A stretch of DNA of 64,000 bases from Pseudomonas aegrilactucae (GTDB lineage Bacteria > Pseudomonadota > Gammaproteobacteria > Pseudomonadales > Pseudomonadaceae): contig NZ_JAHTBI010000010.1 in NCBI RefSeq assembly GCF_019168305.1, positions 124,001-188,000 on the forward strand, in the 5' to 3' direction. Every line of letters starts with the position of its first letter. Within the stretch, counting starts at the first letter, position 1. This document shows, one piece after another, positions 9,514 through 17,970 of the stretch. The notes beneath the pieces are model-generated. The model was not told the DNA's origin. It saw nothing but the letters and a program-made list of their open reading frames with translations, and made no database searches. A program made the position numbers and the translations under genes.

Positions 9514-10080
9514 ATGTCCGGCCTCGAACTGTTCGCCGCCGCACTCGGCGTCATCGCCGTCTGGCTCACTGCCCGGCAGAACCCATGGTGCTGGCCGATC
9601 GGCCTGGTCATGGTGCTGCTCTACAGCTGGGTGTTCTTCGAGGTGCGCCTGTACTCCGGCGTGCTGCTGCAGCTCGTGTTCGCCGTGCTTCAGGTGTATG
9701 GCTGGTGGCAATGGACACGCCCGGCCGATGACCGGCCCGTGCGCCAGGTGACTCGCCTGGACACACCCTCGGTGCTGCTCGGCCTGGGCACAGGCCTGAT
9801 AGCCAGCCTGGCCCTGGGCGCTGCCATGGCCACCTGGACCGACGCCGCACAGCCCTGGCTGGACGCCACCCTCACCGCCTTCAGCCTGGTCGCCCAGTGG
9901 TGGATGGCACAAAAGCGCGTGCAGTGCTGGCCCCTGTGGATCGTGCTGGACGTGATCTTCGTCGGCCTGTTCCTGTACAAGCAGATGTACCTCGTCGCCG
10001 CACTCTATGCCGTCTTCACCCTGATCGCCGTGCAAGGCTGGTACGCCTGGCGACGCGACCCCGCGCTGGCCGGCACATGA
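9514..10080 (+). CDS. pnuC: PnuC-type nicotinamide riboside/NMN transporter
   Basis: A 188-residue membrane protein with about seven hydrophobic segments and the aromatic PnuC signature (QNPWCWPIGLV near residue 22, then VYGWWQW near 67, and a second W-rich repeat late in the protein). PnuC proteins carry out facilitated diffusion of nicotinamide riboside, which is trapped by phosphorylation. The next gene encodes a NadR-like kinase and its ATG overlaps this stop (ATGA at 10077-10080), so transport and trapping are coupled. NAD-responsive control is possible but no operator was recognised. Confidence 0.9.
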   Translation: MSGLELFAAALGVIAVWLTARQNPWCWPIGLVMVLLYSWVFFEVRLYSGVLLQLVFAVLQVYGWWQWTRPADDRPVRQVTRLDTPSVLLGLGTGLIASLALGAAMATWTDAAQPWLDATLTAFSLVAQWWMAQKRVQCWPLWIVLDVIFVGLFLYKQMYLVAALYAVFTLIAVQGWYAWRRDPALAGT

Positions 10081-10628
10081 AGGTCCTGGTACTGGCAGGC
10101 CCCGAATCCAGCGGCAAGAGCTGGCTGGGCGCTGAAATCCAGGCGCATTTCGGCGGCGAGCTGGTCGGCGAGTACGTGCGGCACTTTATCGACGAACAGG
10201 GCCGTGACACCCACTACGGCGATATCGCGCCCATTGCCCGTGGCCAACTGGCCTGGGAGGACGCTGCGCGAGCGCGTCAGCCCGAGCTGCTGATTCTCGA
10301 CACCCACCTGCTCAGCAACATCCTCTGGAGCCGCGCGCTGTTCAACGATTGCCCCGACTGGCTTGAGCCAGCATTGCTGGCACGGCGCTACGACCTGCAC
10401 CTGCTGCTCAGCCCTCAGGGCGTGCCCTGGATCGGGGACGGCCAGCGCTGCCAGCCACAACTGGCGCAACGCCAGGCGTTCTTCGATGCCAGCCAGCAGT
10501 GGCTGGGAAAGCACCACCAGCCCACGCAGCTCATCGACGGCGACTGGACTCGCCGCCAGGCCCGCGTACTGGCTGCGGTACAGGCGCTGCTGCACGGCAA
10601 GGCACCTGCCTGCGCCACCGAGTGTTAA
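10077..10628 (+). CDS. NadR-like ribosylnicotinamide kinase (AAA-type P-loop)
   Basis: A 183-residue cytoplasmic P-loop kinase. The start is ATG 10077, overlapping pnuC by four bases. Walker A GPESSGKSWL lies near residue 8, with GEYVRHFIDEQG and LLILDTHLL as in the kinase half of NadR. It should phosphorylate nicotinamide riboside brought in by PnuC to NMN for NAD synthesis. NadR's adenylyltransferase and DNA-binding domains are absent, so this is the kinase module alone. A longer upstream frame from 9897 is only the pnuC shadow. Confidence 0.85.
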   Translation: MKVLVLAGPESSGKSWLGAEIQAHFGGELVGEYVRHFIDEQGRDTHYGDIAPIARGQLAWEDAARARQPELLILDTHLLSNILWSRALFNDCPDWLEPALLARRYDLHLLLSPQGVPWIGDGQRCQPQLAQRQAFFDASQQWLGKHHQPTQLIDGDWTRRQARVLAAVQALLHGKAPACATEC

Positions 10629-10924
10629 TGCTGCGTTACACCCCCCGCTAGTCCAGCCCGCGAAGCAGAGCCCCCGACCGACAGCGCGAGCCAGCTGTTA
10701 AGCCGTTGATACAGTCGACCCAAGACCGGGCTAGGCTCCCCCGCAGCCGCAGCGCCGCCGTGGTCGACAAACCACTGTCTCAGCGGCGTTACACATTTGT
10801 TTGGCAGTACGCCTGTGCAAGTCCTATTTACTTGATTTACAAGCAAAAACAAAAAGCGGCACAGCTTCTGCTCTCCTTCTCGCAACGCTGATAGGGCCAG
10901 CGCATCGAAGAAGGAATCGCTGCC
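10629..10924. promoter_or_regulatory. fapA: Leader/promoter region of the fap operon
   Basis: About 296 bases between the NadR-like gene and fapA. The 3' half turns AT-rich (10795-10860), as expected for a promoter. I saw no clear sigma70 hexamers. A TTGGCA...GTGC pair at 10801-10818 resembles a sigma54 site but has the wrong spacing. The fapA ribosome site AAGGAA is near 10910. Confidence 0.4.
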
Positions 10925-11374
10925 GTGGGGAATCACACTAACAAGCTGCTGAGTCTGTTCATGATTGGGTGTGCATTGAGTGCCACAGCAAGTCTGCCGG
11001 TGTTGGCCGCCGGCGATGGCACCATCATTCTGCAACGTGAAGTCCAGGCCCGCTCGGCCTTTCGCCCGACCGGCACCCCCGACCCTCGCCCCAACACCGT
11101 CAACGCCAATGCCTCGGCACGGGTGATGAACCAGACCAACGAGCTCAGCGACGGCGACTTTGCCAGTGTCGCCAGCGGCTCCAGCGTCAACCGCGTACTG
11201 GTCCCCGACGCCTCCGGCAATATCCGTGGCATGGGTGCAGTGCCCACCAGCCTGCCAGGCTTGCGCGGCGGTGCCGGCCCTGGCGCAGGCGGTGGCAACA
11301 GCATCTCCAATTCGGTCAATCAGAACGTGCAGCGCGGCCTCGCCCCCCTGCAGATCCTGAGTGGAGGCCGCTGA
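10925..11374 (+). CDS. fapA: FapA, functional amyloid operon chaperone-like protein
   Basis: First gene of a complete fapABCDEF cluster. A 149-residue secreted protein with a signal peptide ending near VLAAGDG (about residue 29). The mature part is low-complexity, Asn/Ser/Gly-rich, with SNSVNQNVQ near the end. In Pseudomonas, FapA limits early fibrillation and influences the FapB/FapC ratio. The start is GTG 10925 with an AAGGAA site. fapB begins one base after the stop, and its ribosome site lies inside the fapA end. Identification rests mainly on position and composition, since FapA is poorly conserved. Confidence 0.85.
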   Translation: MGNHTNKLLSLFMIGCALSATASLPVLAAGDGTIILQREVQARSAFRPTGTPDPRPNTVNANASARVMNQTNELSDGDFASVASGSSVNRVLVPDASGNIRGMGAVPTSLPGLRGGAGPGAGGGNSISNSVNQNVQRGLAPLQILSGGR

Positions 11375-11375
11375 G

Positions 11376-11948
11376 ATGAACTACTCGCTCCTGTTCCTGG
11401 CACTGGGTTGCGCCACCTCGGCCTTTGCCGCCCAACCGGTCAACGACAACGCCAGCATCAATACCAGCGGCCAAGGCTACAAGGGCAACCTGACCGTCAA
11501 CCAGGCCGCCGGTGACCAGCAGCAACAGAACAACAGCCGTGCCATCGCCATCGGCCATAGCGCCACGGCCACCACCCAAGTGCGCCAGCGCATCGATACC
11601 CCCGCCAGCAGCGCGATCAATGCGCACGCCAGTATCGGCGGCAACTCATTCAGCAACGGTAACGGGATGATTGGGATCAACCAGTCGGCCGGTGCCAACA
11701 CACAACAAGTCAATGCGGTACGGGTGAGCATCAGTGCCAACCCGCAAAGCATCGACGACAGCGTCCTCGAGCAACAGAACGTGGCGCTGGCAACCGGCTC
11801 AGGTTCGACCGATCACACCCCAGGCAGTCGCCAGGTCACTACCAGTGACCGGGCCTTCACCGGCAGCCGTGGGGTGATCCAGTTGAACCAGAGCGCCGGG
11901 GTGGGGAACCGAATGGCCAACACCCTGAGCGTACGGGTCGCAGATTGA
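11376..11948 (+). CDS. fapB: FapB, minor amyloid subunit / nucleator
   Basis: A 190-residue exported protein with a signal peptide cut near AFAAQPV (residue 19). It contains imperfect repeats with the Fap hallmark Asn-Gln-(Ser/Ala)-Ala-Gly-x-x-(Asn/Gln)-Gln: VNQAAGDQQQQN, INQSAGANTQQVN and LNQSAGVGNRMAN. FapB is the minor fibre component thought to nucleate FapC. GTGGAGG at 11361 is its ribosome site and sits inside the end of fapA. It lacks the C-terminal CxxC of FapC. Confidence 0.88.
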   Translation: MNYSLLFLALGCATSAFAAQPVNDNASINTSGQGYKGNLTVNQAAGDQQQQNNSRAIAIGHSATATTQVRQRIDTPASSAINAHASIGGNSFSNGNGMIGINQSAGANTQQVNAVRVSISANPQSIDDSVLEQQNVALATGSGSTDHTPGSRQVTTSDRAFTGSRGVIQLNQSAGVGNRMANTLSVRVAD

Positions 11949-12014
11949 CCCGAGCACTACACAACGCAACACAACACAACACTTGACAATCTAACAATAA
12001 TGCGGAGAAACACC

Positions 12015-13001
12015 ATGAAACCCACAATGGCACTCAAGCCTCTGGTATTCGCACTGGCCGCGGTCATGGCAGTTGCTGCACAAGCGGATGGACGTGGAAA
12101 CGGCGGCCACAATGGCGGCGGCCACGGTAACAACAACAACGATCCAAGCCCTCTGCTGGCACTGCTGATCAATGCTGGCGCTGCTGCCACCGTGATCGAC
12201 ACCCAGGCCAATGGCGGCAACGGTGTGCTCAACGAAAACACCCGCAACAATGCCACCATGGACAATTCGGCCAATGGCTCCCAAGGCAACCTGGGTGCAA
12301 ACGTGGCTGCCGGCGACGGCAACCAGCAGGATAACGTTGCAGCCATCGCCACTGCCGACGAACGCTTCATCTTCGGCAGCGCAGTAGCAGTCTCCAGCGC
12401 TACCCAGACCAATGCCAGCAACACGGTCAGCAACTTCTCCACCCAAAACAACGCCAACCTGACCAATTCGGCCAACAACAGCTCCGGCAACATTGGCGTC
12501 AACGTCACCGCCGGCGACTTCAACCAACAGAAAAACAACCTGGCGATTGCCGTGTCCGGCGGCCGTGTGGCCGTGGCCAGCGCAGCCGCCAACCAGTCCA
12601 CTTCCGGCCTGAATGTGAGCAACAAGGCCGACCGTACCTACGCAACCCATACCCTGGGTGGCGGTTTTGTCGCCTACGGCAGCTACGAAGGCGAAGGTCA
12701 TGGCTACGTGGAACGCAAAGACGACAAACCTGGCCACGGCGGCTGGGATGATCGTGGCGGCAACAAACCACAGAAAGACAAGCTCACCTTCACCGAAGAA
12801 GGCAGCTTTGTACTCGGTGGCGTCTATACCTACCAAGTGCTCAAACCAAACGGCTGGGCCAACCCAGTGGTCAACAACGCCACGATGAGCAACTCGCTCA
12901 ATGGCGTGTCTGGCAACGTGGGCGCCAACGTCTCGGCCGGCTCGGGCAACCAGCAGAGCAACTCGCTGTCGATTGCAGCAGGCTGCCGCGCCTGCCTGTA
13001 A
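12015..13001 (+). CDS. fapC: FapC, major functional amyloid fibril subunit
   Basis: A 328-residue exported protein forming the biofilm amyloid fibre. A signal peptide ends near AAQADG (24), followed by a Gly/His/Asn-rich stretch. Three amyloid repeats follow: R1 about 72-111, R2 about 138-180, R3 about 283-322, each with N-x-x-x-x-x-(G/S)-N-(L/I/V)-G-x-N-V-x-A-G and a N-Q-Q motif. The R1-R2 linker is short (about 26 residues); the R2-R3 linker is long (about 100), with a Lys/Gly/His-rich part. The C-terminus ends CRACL, the conserved CxxC. ATG 12015 with GGAGA upstream. A UUCG-loop terminator follows directly, which should make fapC the most abundant message. Confidence 0.93.
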   Translation: MKPTMALKPLVFALAAVMAVAAQADGRGNGGHNGGGHGNNNNDPSPLLALLINAGAAATVIDTQANGGNGVLNENTRNNATMDNSANGSQGNLGANVAAGDGNQQDNVAAIATADERFIFGSAVAVSSATQTNASNTVSNFSTQNNANLTNSANNSSGNIGVNVTAGDFNQQKNNLAIAVSGGRVAVASAAANQSTSGLNVSNKADRTYATHTLGGGFVAYGSYEGEGHGYVERKDDKPGHGGWDDRGGNKPQKDKLTFTEEGSFVLGGVYTYQVLKPNGWANPVVNNATMSNSLNGVSGNVGANVSAGSGNQQSNSLSIAAGCRACL

Positions 13002-13015
13002 GCAGAACAAGGATG

Positions 13016-13035
13016 GGGCCCTTCGGGGCCCTTTT
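13016..13035 (+). terminator. Intra-operon terminator between fapC and fapD
   Basis: GGGCCC, TTCG loop, GGGCCC followed by TTTT, 14 bases after the fapC stop. It is a stable UUCG tetraloop hairpin with a short U tract, so probably leaky: it would end most fapABC transcripts and let a fraction reach fapDEF. Confidence 0.75.
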
Positions 13036-13061
13036 CCTGCCATTCACAAGGTGTGAAGACC

Positions 13062-13742
13062 ATGCGCATTGCCCTGCTTGCCGCACTGATGTTTCTGGCC
13101 AGCCTGGTTGAGGCCGCCCAGATGCCCATCGCCGCCCTTCCTGGCGGTAATGTCATTTACAAGCCCATCCAGAGCATCCGCGAACGGCGCTTCGCCGACC
13201 TTGTACAACAGAAGACCGACTTCAGTTGCGGCGCCGCCGCCCTGGCCACCGTCCTCAAACAGGCCTACTGGCTGGACGTTGACGAGGAACACATCATCGA
13301 TGGCATGTTGGCCAACGCCGACCAGGAGGTGGTCAAGACCCAAGGCTTCTCCATGCTCGACATGAAGCGTTACGTGGAAAGCATCGGCATGCGCGCCCGG
13401 GGCTACCGGATCCCGCCAGAAAGCCTGCAAAGCGTGACCATTCCAGTGGTGGTACTGATGGACATCCGTGGCTACAAGCACTTCGTGGTACTGCAACGTA
13501 CCGAGAAGGAATGGGTGTACATCGGCGACCCGGTACTGGGTCACAAACGCTACAAATTCGACGATTTCGTCAAAGGCTGGAACGGCATCATCTTCGCCGT
13601 CATCGGCCCCGGCTACGACAAGGCCAACGCACTGCTCGACCCGCCGCTACCCTTGACTGCCAAGCAGAAGATCAATGGTTTCTACCCGGTGGATGACGCG
13701 CAGTTGATGGACTTCGGTTTTATCCAGAGTGATTTCTTCTAA
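13062..13742 (+). CDS. fapD: FapD, C39-family cysteine protease-like
   Basis: A 226-residue periplasmic protein with an N-terminal signal (MRIALLAALMFLASLVEAAQ). The C39 peptidase triad is visible: Cys in DFSCGAAALATVLKQ, His in YKHFVVLQR, Asp in YIGDPVLG. FapD is needed for Fap fibre production; its substrate is thought to be Fap components. ATG 13062 is eight bases after AAGGTG; an in-frame GTG at 13053 is the alternative. It is separated from fapC by a leaky terminator. Confidence 0.92.
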   Translation: MRIALLAALMFLASLVEAAQMPIAALPGGNVIYKPIQSIRERRFADLVQQKTDFSCGAAALATVLKQAYWLDVDEEHIIDGMLANADQEVVKTQGFSMLDMKRYVESIGMRARGYRIPPESLQSVTIPVVVLMDIRGYKHFVVLQRTEKEWVYIGDPVLGHKRYKFDDFVKGWNGIIFAVIGPGYDKANALLDPPLPLTAKQKINGFYPVDDAQLMDFGFIQSDFF

Positions 13743-13778
13743 CTACAAGAAGGGGCACGAAGCTCCGGGGAGCACCCG

Positions 13779-14519
13779 ATGAAGACTTCAACCTGGCTGG
13801 TTGCCGCGTGTCTGGCGGCCAGCTTGCCTGCGCATGCGCAGTTCAAACCCATCGAAATCAAGGACCAGGAGCTGTCCGAGCTGCGCGGACGCTACGTGAT
13901 GCCTGGGCGCATCATCAGCTTTGGCGTGGTCATGAGCAGTACCTGGCAAAACGCCCGTGGTGATCGCATCAGTGGCACAGCGACCATGCAGGTGCAGCAA
14001 TCTTCATTCAAACCACAGTTCTATGTATCGCTCAACGGCCAACAAGGCAGTGGCGCGGCCGTCGGCCAGGGCAAAGGCACGGTCAGCGGCGGTGCAGGGC
14101 TCAACACCACCCAGGGCGTGACCCAGTCGGTACGTGCAGCGGGCGACTACAACAGCGCCTACAACAACGTCTCGATCAATGTCAAAGAGGCTAACAGCGC
14201 ATCCGCAGCGGGCACACCACAAGGGCAGCTGCTTGGCGCAGGGCAGACCATCAGCGGCACCAACGGTGCGGGCACCCTGAGCGTCTCATCCACCGGCAAG
14301 GGCATCCAACTGGGTATCCAGGCCAACAACAACCAAGGCAACAGCGTGCAGCGCCTTGCCCAAGGTGGCCTTTTGCAGGCAACCACCCTGCTGGGGGGCA
14401 ACAACGCTGTCAACAACATGACTCAACTGAACGTGGTGTTGCGTAACAACCTCCCGACTGCCGGGGCCCTGAACTGCAATCTCGATCAACTCAAAGGCCT
14501 TCGCATTTCAGGATATTGA
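13779..14519 (+). CDS. fapE: FapE, extracellular minor Fap component
   Basis: A 246-residue exported protein, signal peptide cut near AHAQFKP (residue 21). The N-terminal 60 residues (PIEIKDQELSELRGRYVMPG) are the conserved FapE start. The rest is Gly/Ser/Asn-rich and beta-prone, with repeats around QSVRAAGDYNSAYNN and GIQANNNQGNSVQR. The C-terminus has a lone Cys (ALNCNL). FapE is co-purified with fibres and needs FapD for export. A weak AAGGGG site lies upstream. fapF follows after 46 bases. Confidence 0.88.
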   Translation: MKTSTWLVAACLAASLPAHAQFKPIEIKDQELSELRGRYVMPGRIISFGVVMSSTWQNARGDRISGTATMQVQQSSFKPQFYVSLNGQQGSGAAVGQGKGTVSGGAGLNTTQGVTQSVRAAGDYNSAYNNVSINVKEANSASAAGTPQGQLLGAGQTISGTNGAGTLSVSSTGKGIQLGIQANNNQGNSVQRLAQGGLLQATTLLGGNNAVNNMTQLNVVLRNNLPTAGALNCNLDQLKGLRISGY

Positions 14520-14565
14520 TCTACGCTCTGTCTCAATCATCGCAGTTGGAAGGGACGGCTAATCC

Positions 14566-15856
14566 ATGCATCGATCGTTTTCGTTGAAGGCAGTGGTCTG
14601 TGTGAGCACCCTGGCGTCTTCGGCGCTGCTGCAGGCAGCGCCCGACCCGCAAGTGGAGGCCTTGAAACAGGAGTTGCAGGCACTCAAGCAGCGCTATGAA
14701 TCACAACAGCAGGCACTGATGGTACTTGAGCAACGCGTGCGCCAGGTCGAAGACCAGCCGGCAGCAGCCCCCCCCCAAGCGCCTTACCCGCTCACCTGCC
14801 GCATCTACCCGCTCCGGCCAGACCGTTACTGCCTCCGGCGCAGCACCCGGCACGGGCAGCTCTTACGGCGAGTCACTCAAGGACGACGCAGAACCGGCCC
14901 AGAGTGTTTCCAACCTGTATGACGAAGCCAGCGGCTTCTTCGGGGGCGGCAAGTTCAGTGTCGAAACGGGCATCACCTATGCCCGCTATGACACTCGCCA
15001 GTTGATTCTCAACGGATTTCTCGCACTCGATTCGATCTTCCTGGGCAACATCAACCTGGACCGCATCAAGGCCGACAACTGGACCCTGGACGTGACGGGG
15101 CGCTACAACCTCAACCAGCGGTGGCAGTTCGATGTAAACGTGCCCGTCGTGTACCGCGAGTCGACGTACCAGTCTGGCGGTGCCGGCAACAACGCCCAGG
15201 GGGTATCGGAAAAAACAGTGACCCGTGACCCGACCATTGGCGACGTCAACTTCGGGGTGGCCTACAAGTTTCTCGACGAATCGGAAAACACGCCGGATGC
15301 GGTGCTGACCCTGCGCGTCAAGGCGCCCACAGGCGACGATCCGTTCGGCATCAAGCTGATTCAGGATCCGAACAACGACAGCCTCGCCTACCCCGAAGAC
15401 CTGCCAACCGGCAACGGCGTCTGGTCGATCACCCCCGGCATTTCGCTGGTCAAGACCTATGATCCCGCCGTGCTGTTCGGCAGCCTGTCCTACACCCACA
15501 CCTTCGAAGAGTCGTTCAGTGACGTAAGCTCCGCGGTCGGGGTCAAGGTTCCGGGCAAGGTCAAGCTGGGTGACAGCTTCCAGATCGGTGCCGGTATCGC
15601 CTTTGCGCTGAACGAGAAGATGAGCATGTCGTTCTCGGTGTCGGACCTGATTGCGCGCAAATCCAAGATCAAGTCTGCCGAAACCGGCGATGACTGGGTC
15701 ACGGTACCCAGCAGTGATGCCAACGCGGCGTACTTCAACGTGGGCATGACGCTGGCGGCCACCGACAACCTGACCATCGTGCCCAACCTGTCGATCGGCC
15801 TGACCGACGATGCGCCGGACTTTACCTTCAGCCTCAAGTTCCCGTACTACTTCTGA
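14566..15856 (+). pseudogene. fapF: FapF, Fap outer-membrane export pore, frameshifted in a C9 run
   Basis: The first frame (ATG 14566) gives a signal peptide and a heptad-rich coiled coil (VEALKQELQALKQRYESQ), then leaves the correct frame after QPAAAPP. The second frame continues with a Ser/Thr/Gly linker and the full 12-strand barrel ending FSLKFPYYF at 15856. The break is a run of nine Cs (14768-14776); eight would join the frames without loss, giving about 429 residues, the usual FapF size. FapF is a trimeric barrel that exports FapA/B/C/E. As written, the barrel could only be made by reinitiation without a signal peptide, so fibres would not be exported. Sequencing error or on/off slippage are the options. 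Confidence 0.88.
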
Positions 15857-15867
15857 TCGCCAGCAAC

Positions 15868-15928
15868 GCCTTCGCCGGTCAGGCCGGCTCCTGCGGGGTA
15901 CAGGAGCCGGCCTGGCCGGCGAAGGCGT
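15868..15928. repeat. REP pair between fapF and the VpsR-like gene
   Basis: GCCTTCGCCGGTCAGGCCGG and its inverted partner CCGGCCTGGCCGGCGAAGGC with TCCTG/CAGGA flanks, forming a long stem between converging genes. Same family as the pair at 2641. Confidence 0.8.
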
Positions 15929-15936
15929 ATGCGGGG

Positions 15937-17262
15937 TCAGCGGATCTGGTGCTTGTGCAACAACCGATAGAACGTAGGTCGGGACACGCCCAGCACCTTC
16001 GCCGCGATGCTCAGGTTGTCGCTATGGCGGTTGAGCACGTCACACAGTGCCTGGCGCTCGGCGCGGTGCTTGTAATCCTCCAGCGTCCCCATCGGCGAAA
16101 CCTCGGCCTGCTGGCCCTGCAGCCCCAGGTCCTGGGCCTCGATCTGGCGCCCCTCGGCCAGTACCAGGCCCCGGCGCACACGGTTGGCCAGCTCACGCAC
16201 ATTGCCAGGCCAGTCATGCTTGCCCATCGCGCTCAGTGCATCTTCGCTGAAGGTGCGCGGGCGGCGCCCGGTTTCAAGGCTGTAGAAGCGTGAGAAGTGG
16301 CTGGCCAGCATCGACAGGTCACCATGGCGGTCGCGCAGTGGCGCGGTCACCACTTGCAGCACATTGAGCCGGTAATACAGGTCTTCACGAAAACGCCCGC
16401 TGGTAATGGCGCTTTCCAGGTCGACGTGGGTCGCCGCCAGCACGCGCACATCCACGGCAATCGGCTGGCTGCCACCCACCCTTTCGATGTGCTTCTCCTG
16501 CAGAAAGCGCAGCAGGTTGGCCTGTAGCTCAAGGGGCAGGTCACCGATTTCATCAAGAAACAATGTGCCGCCGTTCGCCGCCTCGATACGCCCGACCTTG
16601 CGCTGGTGCGCCCCCGTGAACGCGCCCTTCTCGTGGCCGAACAGCTCGGACTGGATCAGGTGCTCGGGGATGGCTCCGCAATTGATGGCCACAAAAGGCT
16701 TGTCATGGCGCTGGGACTGACGATGCAGCGTGCGCGCCACTAACTCCTTGCCGGTACCGCTCTCACCACGGATCAACACCGGCGACTCGGTGGGCGCCAG
16801 CTTGCTCAGCAATTTGCGCAGGTCGCGAATGGGGCGACTGTCACCCAGCAACTCATGTTCGGGCTCGTCGACGTGCACCGTACCCTTGCCGCGCAAGCGC
16901 GCCATGCCGAACGCCCGGCCCAGGGTGACCTGCACCCGGGACACGTCGAACGGCAGGGTATGGAAGTCGAAAAACCACTCACAGACGAAATCCCCCACAT
17001 TTTGCGCACGCAGTTCCTGGGGGCTCAGCACGGCGATCCATTCGGTGCCACTGCGGCTGATCAGGTCCTTGACGGCATCGGGGTGCTGCAGGTGCGACGC
17101 CTGCAAGCGCAGCAGGCCGACATCGCACGGATGTTCCAGCGCAGTCGCCAGGGTACAGCTGTGTACATCCCACCCCACGCTGCGCAGGCCAGGCAACAGT
17201 CGATGGCAGTCGTCACAAGGGTCAACGATCAGCAGGCGGCGATTCGGTACCGGTTCTAGCAT
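15937..17262 (-). CDS. VpsR-like sigma54-dependent transcriptional activator
   Basis: A 441-residue enhancer-binding protein. Residues 1-125 form a VpsR-type receiver-like domain. The AAA+ domain (about 145-370) has Walker A GESGTGKE, the sigma54-contacting GAFTGA loop, Walker [12 protein letters not shown] and the NVRELANRV sensor. A Fis-type HTH closes the protein ([20 protein letters not shown]). ATG 17262 follows AAGGA; a longer start at 17358 adds a hydrophobic stretch not in the family. VpsR relatives bind c-di-GMP and control matrix genes. Its convergent position next to fap suggests a link to biofilm, which is inference. Confidence 0.88.
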   Translation of the reverse strand: MLEPVPNRRLLIVDPCDDCHRLLPGLRSVGWDVHSCTLATALEHPCDVGLLRLQASHLQHPDAVKDLISRSGTEWIAVLSPQELRAQNVGDFVCEWFFDFHTLPFDVSRVQVTLGRAFGMARLRGKGTVHVDEPEHELLGDSRPIRDLRKLLSKLAPTESPVLIRGESGTGKELVARTLHRQSQRHDKPFVAINCGAIPEHLIQSELFGHEKGAFTGAHQRKVGRIEAANGGTLFLDEIGDLPLELQANLLRFLQEKHIERVGGSQPIAVDVRVLAATHVDLESAITSGRFREDLYYRLNVLQVVTAPLRDRHGDLSMLASHFSRFYSLETGRRPRTFSEDALSAMGKHDWPGNVRELANRVRRGLVLAEGRQIEAQDLGLQGQQAEVSPMGTLEDYKHRAERQALCDVLNRHSDNLSIAAKVLGVSRPTFYRLLHKHQIR

Positions 17263-17587
17263 GACCTTTTCCTTGGCGCCAATTATTGGAAATGTTATTA
17301 GAAACAGCATGTTGGCAAGCCCGTTTGTAACAGTAGCAATGAACGTCGGAATGCCCACTACCGTCTGTCAGTAAAGCGACAGGGCGTTTTAACGCTGTGA
17401 AATTTTCCTGTTAATTCAACGTCACACACGCGCACGGCGAAAGCGCCGTTTGTTGAATGTTTAAAAAAAAACCGGTGCCCGGTGTGACTCCACCCACTAC
17501 TGCGTGCATCAGTACAAGTAACCTGCGGCAAGGAACACGCCTTGCAGCAACTTTTCCAATGTTTGGGACCACAGAGAGACCGCCCCC
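17263..17587. promoter_or_regulatory. Divergent promoter region with an orphan minus-strand terminator
   Basis: A 325-base AT-richer spacer between the VpsR-like gene and the small gene at 17588. It contains, at 17463-17482, A9 followed by ACCGG, TGC, CCGGT. Read on the minus strand this is a short hairpin followed by nine Ts, a terminator-like element with no annotated gene before it. Either it protects the regulator from upstream transcription or it ends a small RNA of about 100 bases (17480-17585). No promoter for such an RNA was found. Confidence 0.4.
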
Positions 17588-17854
17588 ATGAATGCCCCGC
17601 TCCGTGTCAACGAAGCACTGCTGATTGCCGACCACGCCTTCGAACCCTTCCAGTGCGTCGCCTGGGATGTACCTAACGGTACCGGCGAGCTAAGCCTGGC
17701 AGTGATCGACCGGACCAATACGCGCATTGGCAGCAAACAAGTTCCGAGCAGCACCTATTCTGACCCGGAGCAACTGGCACACCTGATCGAGGAAGTGCGC
17801 GCCGAGTTGAGCCAGAAAGGTTATGACTTGCAGCCGTGGAGCATGCCGAAGTAA
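17588..17854 (+). CDS. Small conserved hypothetical protein
   Basis: An 88-residue soluble acidic protein. No signal peptide, membrane segment or known motif. The start reads MNAPLRVNEALLIAD; the end is a predicted amphipathic helix (EQLAHLIEEVRAELSQKGYDLQPW). The alternating strand and helix pattern suggests a small alpha/beta fold. I do not recognise the family. It is a one-gene unit with a strong terminator 22 bases after the stop and the AT-rich spacer before it, so it is probably really expressed. Confidence 0.75.
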   Translation: MNAPLRVNEALLIADHAFEPFQCVAWDVPNGTGELSLAVIDRTNTRIGSKQVPSSTYSDPEQLAHLIEEVRAELSQKGYDLQPWSMPK

Positions 17855-17875
17855 CTTTCGGCGCCTCTGGCTCAC

Positions 17876-17907
17876 AAAAAAAGTGCATCCCTGGATGCAC
17901 TTTTTTT
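17876..17907 (+). terminator. Rho-independent terminator, bidirectional
   Basis: AAGTGCATCC, CT, GGATGCACTT with a run of seven As before and seven Ts after. Serves the 88-residue gene and, in the other direction, the vWA gene that ends at 17971. Confidence 0.92.
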
Positions 17908-17970
17908 ATGCTTGAAGTGCAGTGCTGATACAGCGGCCATTCGCCGCACAGCGGCCAGAAGTTGCAGGTT

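Noticed and set aside
10801..10821. Sigma54-like site TTGGCA...GTGCAAG before fapA
   Set aside because: GG and GC are 12 bases apart; sigma54 needs 10.
17312..17328. Second sigma54-like TGGCAAGCCCGTTTGT upstream of 17588
   Set aside because: The -12 GC is missing.
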